In this document: piece after piece, positions 60,026 to 64,000 of the stretch
Layout of the letters: each line of letters begins with the position of its first letter
Numbering within the stretch: the stretch's first letter is position 1
From: Corynebacterium efficiens YS-314
GTDB taxonomy: Bacteria; Actinomycetota; Actinomycetes; Mycobacteriales; Mycobacteriaceae
Direction of reading: 5' to 3'
Length of the DNA: 64,000 nucleotides
NCBI RefSeq assembly: GCF_000011305.1
Contig: NC_004369.1
Span: 1,736,001-1,800,000, forward strand
Notes under the pieces: generated by a model
What the model saw: the letters and a program-made list of their open reading frames with translations, nothing else
Database searches by the model: none
What the model was told of the DNA's origin: nothing
Made by a program: the position numbers and the translations under genes

Positions 60026-61243
60026 TTAGTCCTTGAGGATCGCCACGCCCGGCAGTTCCTTGCCCTCGAGGAATTCGAGGGAGGCACCGCCACCGGTGGA
60101 GATGTGGGAGAAGCCCTCCTCATCCAGGCCGAGCACACGGACAGATGCTGCGGAGTCACCGCCGCCGACAACGGAGAACGCCCCGTTATTGGCGGTGGCG
60201 TCGATGATCGCCTGGGCAACACCACGGGTGCCGTCGGAGAAGGCCTCGAACTCGAAGACACCCATGGGGCCGTTCCAGAAGATGGTCTTGGAGGCACCGA
60301 GGACGTCGGCGAACTTCTCGACGGACTTCGGTCCGATGTCGAGGGAGAGCCACCCCTCCGGTGCGGAATCCAGGTCGGTGACCTTCTTCTCAGCATCCTT
60401 GGCGAACTCGGAGGCCCAGGTGAGATCAACGGGAAGGACGATCTTGTCGCCGAAGCGCTCGAGGAGATCCTTGCAGGTGTCGATCATCTCATCCTGGAGC
60501 ATGGATTTCTGGACATCGTGTCCCTGGGCCTTGAGGAAGGTGTAGCACATGCCGCCACCGATGATGATGGAATCGGCCTTGGAGGCCAGCGCCTCGATGA
60601 CACCGAGCTTGTCGGAGACCTTGGAGCCGCCGAGCACGACGGTGTACGGTGCCTCGGGGTTCTCGGCGATCTTCTCCAGCACAGAGATCTCGTTCTCCAC
60701 CAGTCTGCCGGCGTAGTGTGGCAGGCGCTTGGCGATGTCGTAGACCGAGGTCTGTGCACGGTGGACCACGCCGAAACCATCGGAGACAAAGGCACCGTTG
60801 TCGGCGGCCAGGGCTGCGAGTTCATCGGCGAACGCACCGCGCTCAGCCTCATCCTTGGAGGTCTCACGTGGATCGAAGCGTACGTTCTCCAGCAGGAGGA
60901 TATCGCCCTCGGTCAGGCCGTTTGCACGCTCATGGGCGTCTTCGCCGACGACATCGGCTGCCAGCGCCACGTACTGACCGAGCTCGTCGGACAGTGCCTC
61001 AGCCACCGGGGCGAGGGAGTACTTCTCGTTGACCTCACCCTTGGGGCGGCCGAGGTGGGACATGACGATGACCTTGGCGCCGGCTTCGGTCAGTGCCTTC
61101 AGGGTGGGCAGGGAGGCGATGATGCGGCCCTTGTCGGTGATTTCACGATCATCGTTGAGGGGGACGTTGAAGTCCGAACGAACGATGACGTGACGTCCGT
61201 CGACGCCTTCGTCGAGCAGATCCTTGAGGGTCTTTACAGCCAT
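60026..61243 (-). CDS. pgk: Phosphoglycerate kinase
   Basis: A 405-residue two-domain kinase that transfers phosphate from 1,3-bisphosphoglycerate to ADP. It has the N-terminal [19 protein letters not shown], the PGK domain boundary near residue 180 and the ATP-site GGGDSAASV and C-terminal [13 protein letters not shown]. It sits in gap-pgk-tpi. The 228-base gap behind gap contains a terminator hairpin and a tandem repeat, so pgk is probably transcribed at lower level than gap or from its own promoter. Confidence 0.97.
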   Translation of the reverse strand: MAVKTLKDLLDEGVDGRHVIVRSDFNVPLNDDREITDKGRIIASLPTLKALTEAGAKVIVMSHLGRPKGEVNEKYSLAPVAEALSDELGQYVALAADVVGEDAHERANGLTEGDILLLENVRFDPRETSKDEAERGAFADELAALAADNGAFVSDGFGVVHRAQTSVYDIAKRLPHYAGRLVENEISVLEKIAENPEAPYTVVLGGSKVSDKLGVIEALASKADSIIIGGGMCYTFLKAQGHDVQKSMLQDEMIDTCKDLLERFGDKIVLPVDLTWASEFAKDAEKKVTDLDSAPEGWLSLDIGPKSVEKFADVLGASKTIFWNGPMGVFEFEAFSDGTRGVAQAIIDATANNGAFSVVGGGDSAASVRVLGLDEEGFSHISTGGGASLEFLEGKELPGVAILKD

Positions 61244-61279
61244 GCCGTACTCCTTGGGTTTTGTTTGGTGAAGTTCAGT

Positions 61280-61320
61280 GGGGTGGACTGGGGTGGACTG
61301 GGGTGGACTGGGGTGGAATG
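61280..61320. repeat. G-rich tandem repeat upstream of pgk
   Basis: Four head-to-tail copies of a 10-base unit GGGTGGACTG (last copy GGGTGGAATG) give four GGGG runs separated by six-base loops, a layout suited to a G-quadruplex on the + strand. Confidence 0.85.
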
Positions 61321-61373
61321 CGTCTCGTGCCCGCGCAGTCGTATCTAGATTGTAGTGAAGCCGACACGGAAAT

Positions 61374-61405
61374 GACCCGGGGTGTGCCGAGGCACACCCC
61401 GGGTC
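61374..61405. terminator. Hairpin after gap
   Basis: Perfect 15-base arms GACCCGGGGTGTGCC / GGCACACCCCGGGTC with a two-base centre (effective loop a few bases larger). It lies 67 bases downstream of the gap stop. Confidence 0.72.
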
Positions 61406-61471
61406 AGAGGGTCAGCCGCAGGACCGGGCACTGGGTTCAGTCCGAGCGAACTGTGGCTTCAAGGATTTGGG

Positions 61472-62953
<1,482 letters not shown>

Positions 62954-63937
62954 CTACAACTCGTCGAGAAGCTCTTCCGTCACCGCAACCGTGGTGTCGG
63001 GGATGCCGAGATCACGGGCGCGCTTGTCCGCCGTCGTCAGCAGTCTACGGATACGACCGGCGACCGCATCCTTGGTCATCTGGGGATCGGCGAGGCGGCC
63101 GAGCTCCTCCAGGGATGCCTGGCGGTGCTGGACCCTGAGCTGCCCGGCTTCCGCGAGGTGTTCAGGAACGTCATCACCGAGGATCTTCATCGCCCGTTCC
63201 ACCCGGGCCGCCGCAGCCACCGCCGCGCGCGCCGATCTGCGGAGATTGGCATCATCGAAGTTGGCCAGACGGTTGGCCGGGGTACGGACCTCCCGGGACA
63301 GGCGCTTCTCCTCCCAGACAATGCGGGACTTCTGCGCACCGATCCGCGTGAGCAGAGCGCCGATGGCCTCCGCATCCCTGACCACAACCCGCTCGGACCC
63401 GCGGGAGTCCTTCGTCTTGGCGGTAACACCGATTCTGCGGGCGCATCCCACCAGCGCGAGCGCCGCCTCCTGGCACGGGCATACCACCTCCAGCGCGGAG
63501 GATCTGCCTGGATCTGTGAGGGAACCACCTGCCAGGAACGCCCCACGCCATGCCGCCTCCGCCTCACTGATCGTGCCGGAGATAACCTGGGGCGACAACC
63601 CCCGGATGAGATGCCCCGACCTGGTCACCAACCCGGCCCTGCGGGCCACCTCATCGGCGTTGTGCACGATGCGGACCAGATACTTCGGGTTTTTCCGTGC
63701 GCCACCGGGAGTGACCGTGTGCACCTGCACATCGGTGTCATACAGCTGGCTGATGAACTCCTGGAGCCGTCGGGCAACCGCCATGCTATCGAGGTTGACC
63801 TCTATGACCAGCCGTCCTGCGATCGCCTGCATCTCACCGGCGAAACGCAGCAGGGCGGAGACCTCCGCTGCCTTCGCACTCTGACGGGTCACCGAGACCC
63901 TTGCCAATTCATCCTTGATGTCAGTTGTCAGTGACAA
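62954..63937 (-). CDS. whiA: WhiA cell-division/sporulation-type regulator
   Basis: A 327-residue DNA-binding protein combining a degenerate LAGLIDADG fold (about residues 1-210) and a C-terminal helix-turn-helix ([25 protein letters not shown]). Streptomyces WhiA activates division genes; a similar role in non-sporulating corynebacteria is plausible. TTG 63937 is taken as start because AAGGAAGG lies six bases before it; TTG 63943 has the ribosome binding site adjoining. The upstream gene is out of the window. Confidence 0.92.
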   Translation of the reverse strand: MSLTTDIKDELARVSVTRQSAKAAEVSALLRFAGEMQAIAGRLVIEVNLDSMAVARRLQEFISQLYDTDVQVHTVTPGGARKNPKYLVRIVHNADEVARRAGLVTRSGHLIRGLSPQVISGTISEAEAAWRGAFLAGGSLTDPGRSSALEVVCPCQEAALALVGCARRIGVTAKTKDSRGSERVVVRDAEAIGALLTRIGAQKSRIVWEEKRLSREVRTPANRLANFDDANLRRSARAAVAAAARVERAMKILGDDVPEHLAEAGQLRVQHRQASLEELGRLADPQMTKDAVAGRIRRLLTTADKRARDLGIPDTTVAVTEELLDEL

Positions 63938-64000
63938 AGTCAACCTTCCTTGAACCGCTACAGAGGGCGATACGTGCCACCCTCCCCCACGGTTGAAAAA

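Overview
This is a GC-rich chromosomal window from a Corynebacterium, closest in gene content and order to the C. glutamicum / C. efficiens group. Supporting signs are the acn-acnR pair, mptB beside sufR, the tkt-tal-zwf-opcA-pgl operon, the amt-ocd-soxA operon, and gap-pgk-tpi-ppc-secG. Much of the order is also shared with Mycobacterium (ripA-like/acn, suf/mptB, ctaA-qor-ctaB-tkt, whiA/gap/pgk/tpi/ppc/secG). The exact species is an inference from gene order and GC content. No rRNA, tRNA, CRISPR array, prophage or secondary-metabolite cluster was seen.

Layout. 1-3601: methylmalonyl-CoA mutase (mutA, and mutB cut by the window edge). 3834-9954: a TVP38-type membrane protein, a SatD-like protein, an SPFH/NfeD membrane pair, two conserved actinobacterial proteins and ferrochelatase. 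10028-17940: a RipA-like peptidoglycan hydrolase, a small membrane protein, aconitase with its repressor AcnR, and a glutamine amidotransferase. 17939-18933: one IS982-type insertion sequence. 18936-31241: mixed genes, including the ACT/UPF0210 pair, a P2-type ATPase, a CsbD protein, a frameshifted DHFR-like gene, a three-gene regulator/acetyltransferase operon, an ABC-F ATPase and a CrtL-like flavoprotein. 31312-37616: the sufRBDCSUT iron-sulfur operon. 37958-44743: mannosyltransferase mptB, an ABC exporter, heme A synthase, quinone reductase and heme O synthase. 45475-52166: the pentose-phosphate operon. 52175-55824: the nitrogen-controlled amt-ocd-soxA operon. 56001-62476: secG, ppc, tpiA, pgk and gap. 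62954-63937: whiA.

The window is mostly core carbon and cofactor metabolism: triose-phosphate glycolysis, pentose phosphate enzymes, PEP carboxylase, aconitase, Fe-S assembly (which serves aconitase and SufR), and heme A/O for the respiratory oxidase. Several regulatory sites can be read directly. An AcnR box and a RipA box lie before acn, two AmtR boxes before amt, GlxR-type palindromes upstream of the RipA-like hydrolase and between whiA and gap, and a candidate SufR operator before sufR.

I found no convincing undescribed multi-gene system. The points most worth a second look are: a very regular leaderless-promoter signature at about fifteen genes; the IS insertion that supplies the stop codon of the neighbouring gene; the frameshifted reductase; a CrtL-like cyclase homologue paired with an orphan membrane protein; a SoxA-like oxidase lacking the covalent-flavin cysteine; and structured repeats at acn/acnR, sufD/sufC and gap/pgk.
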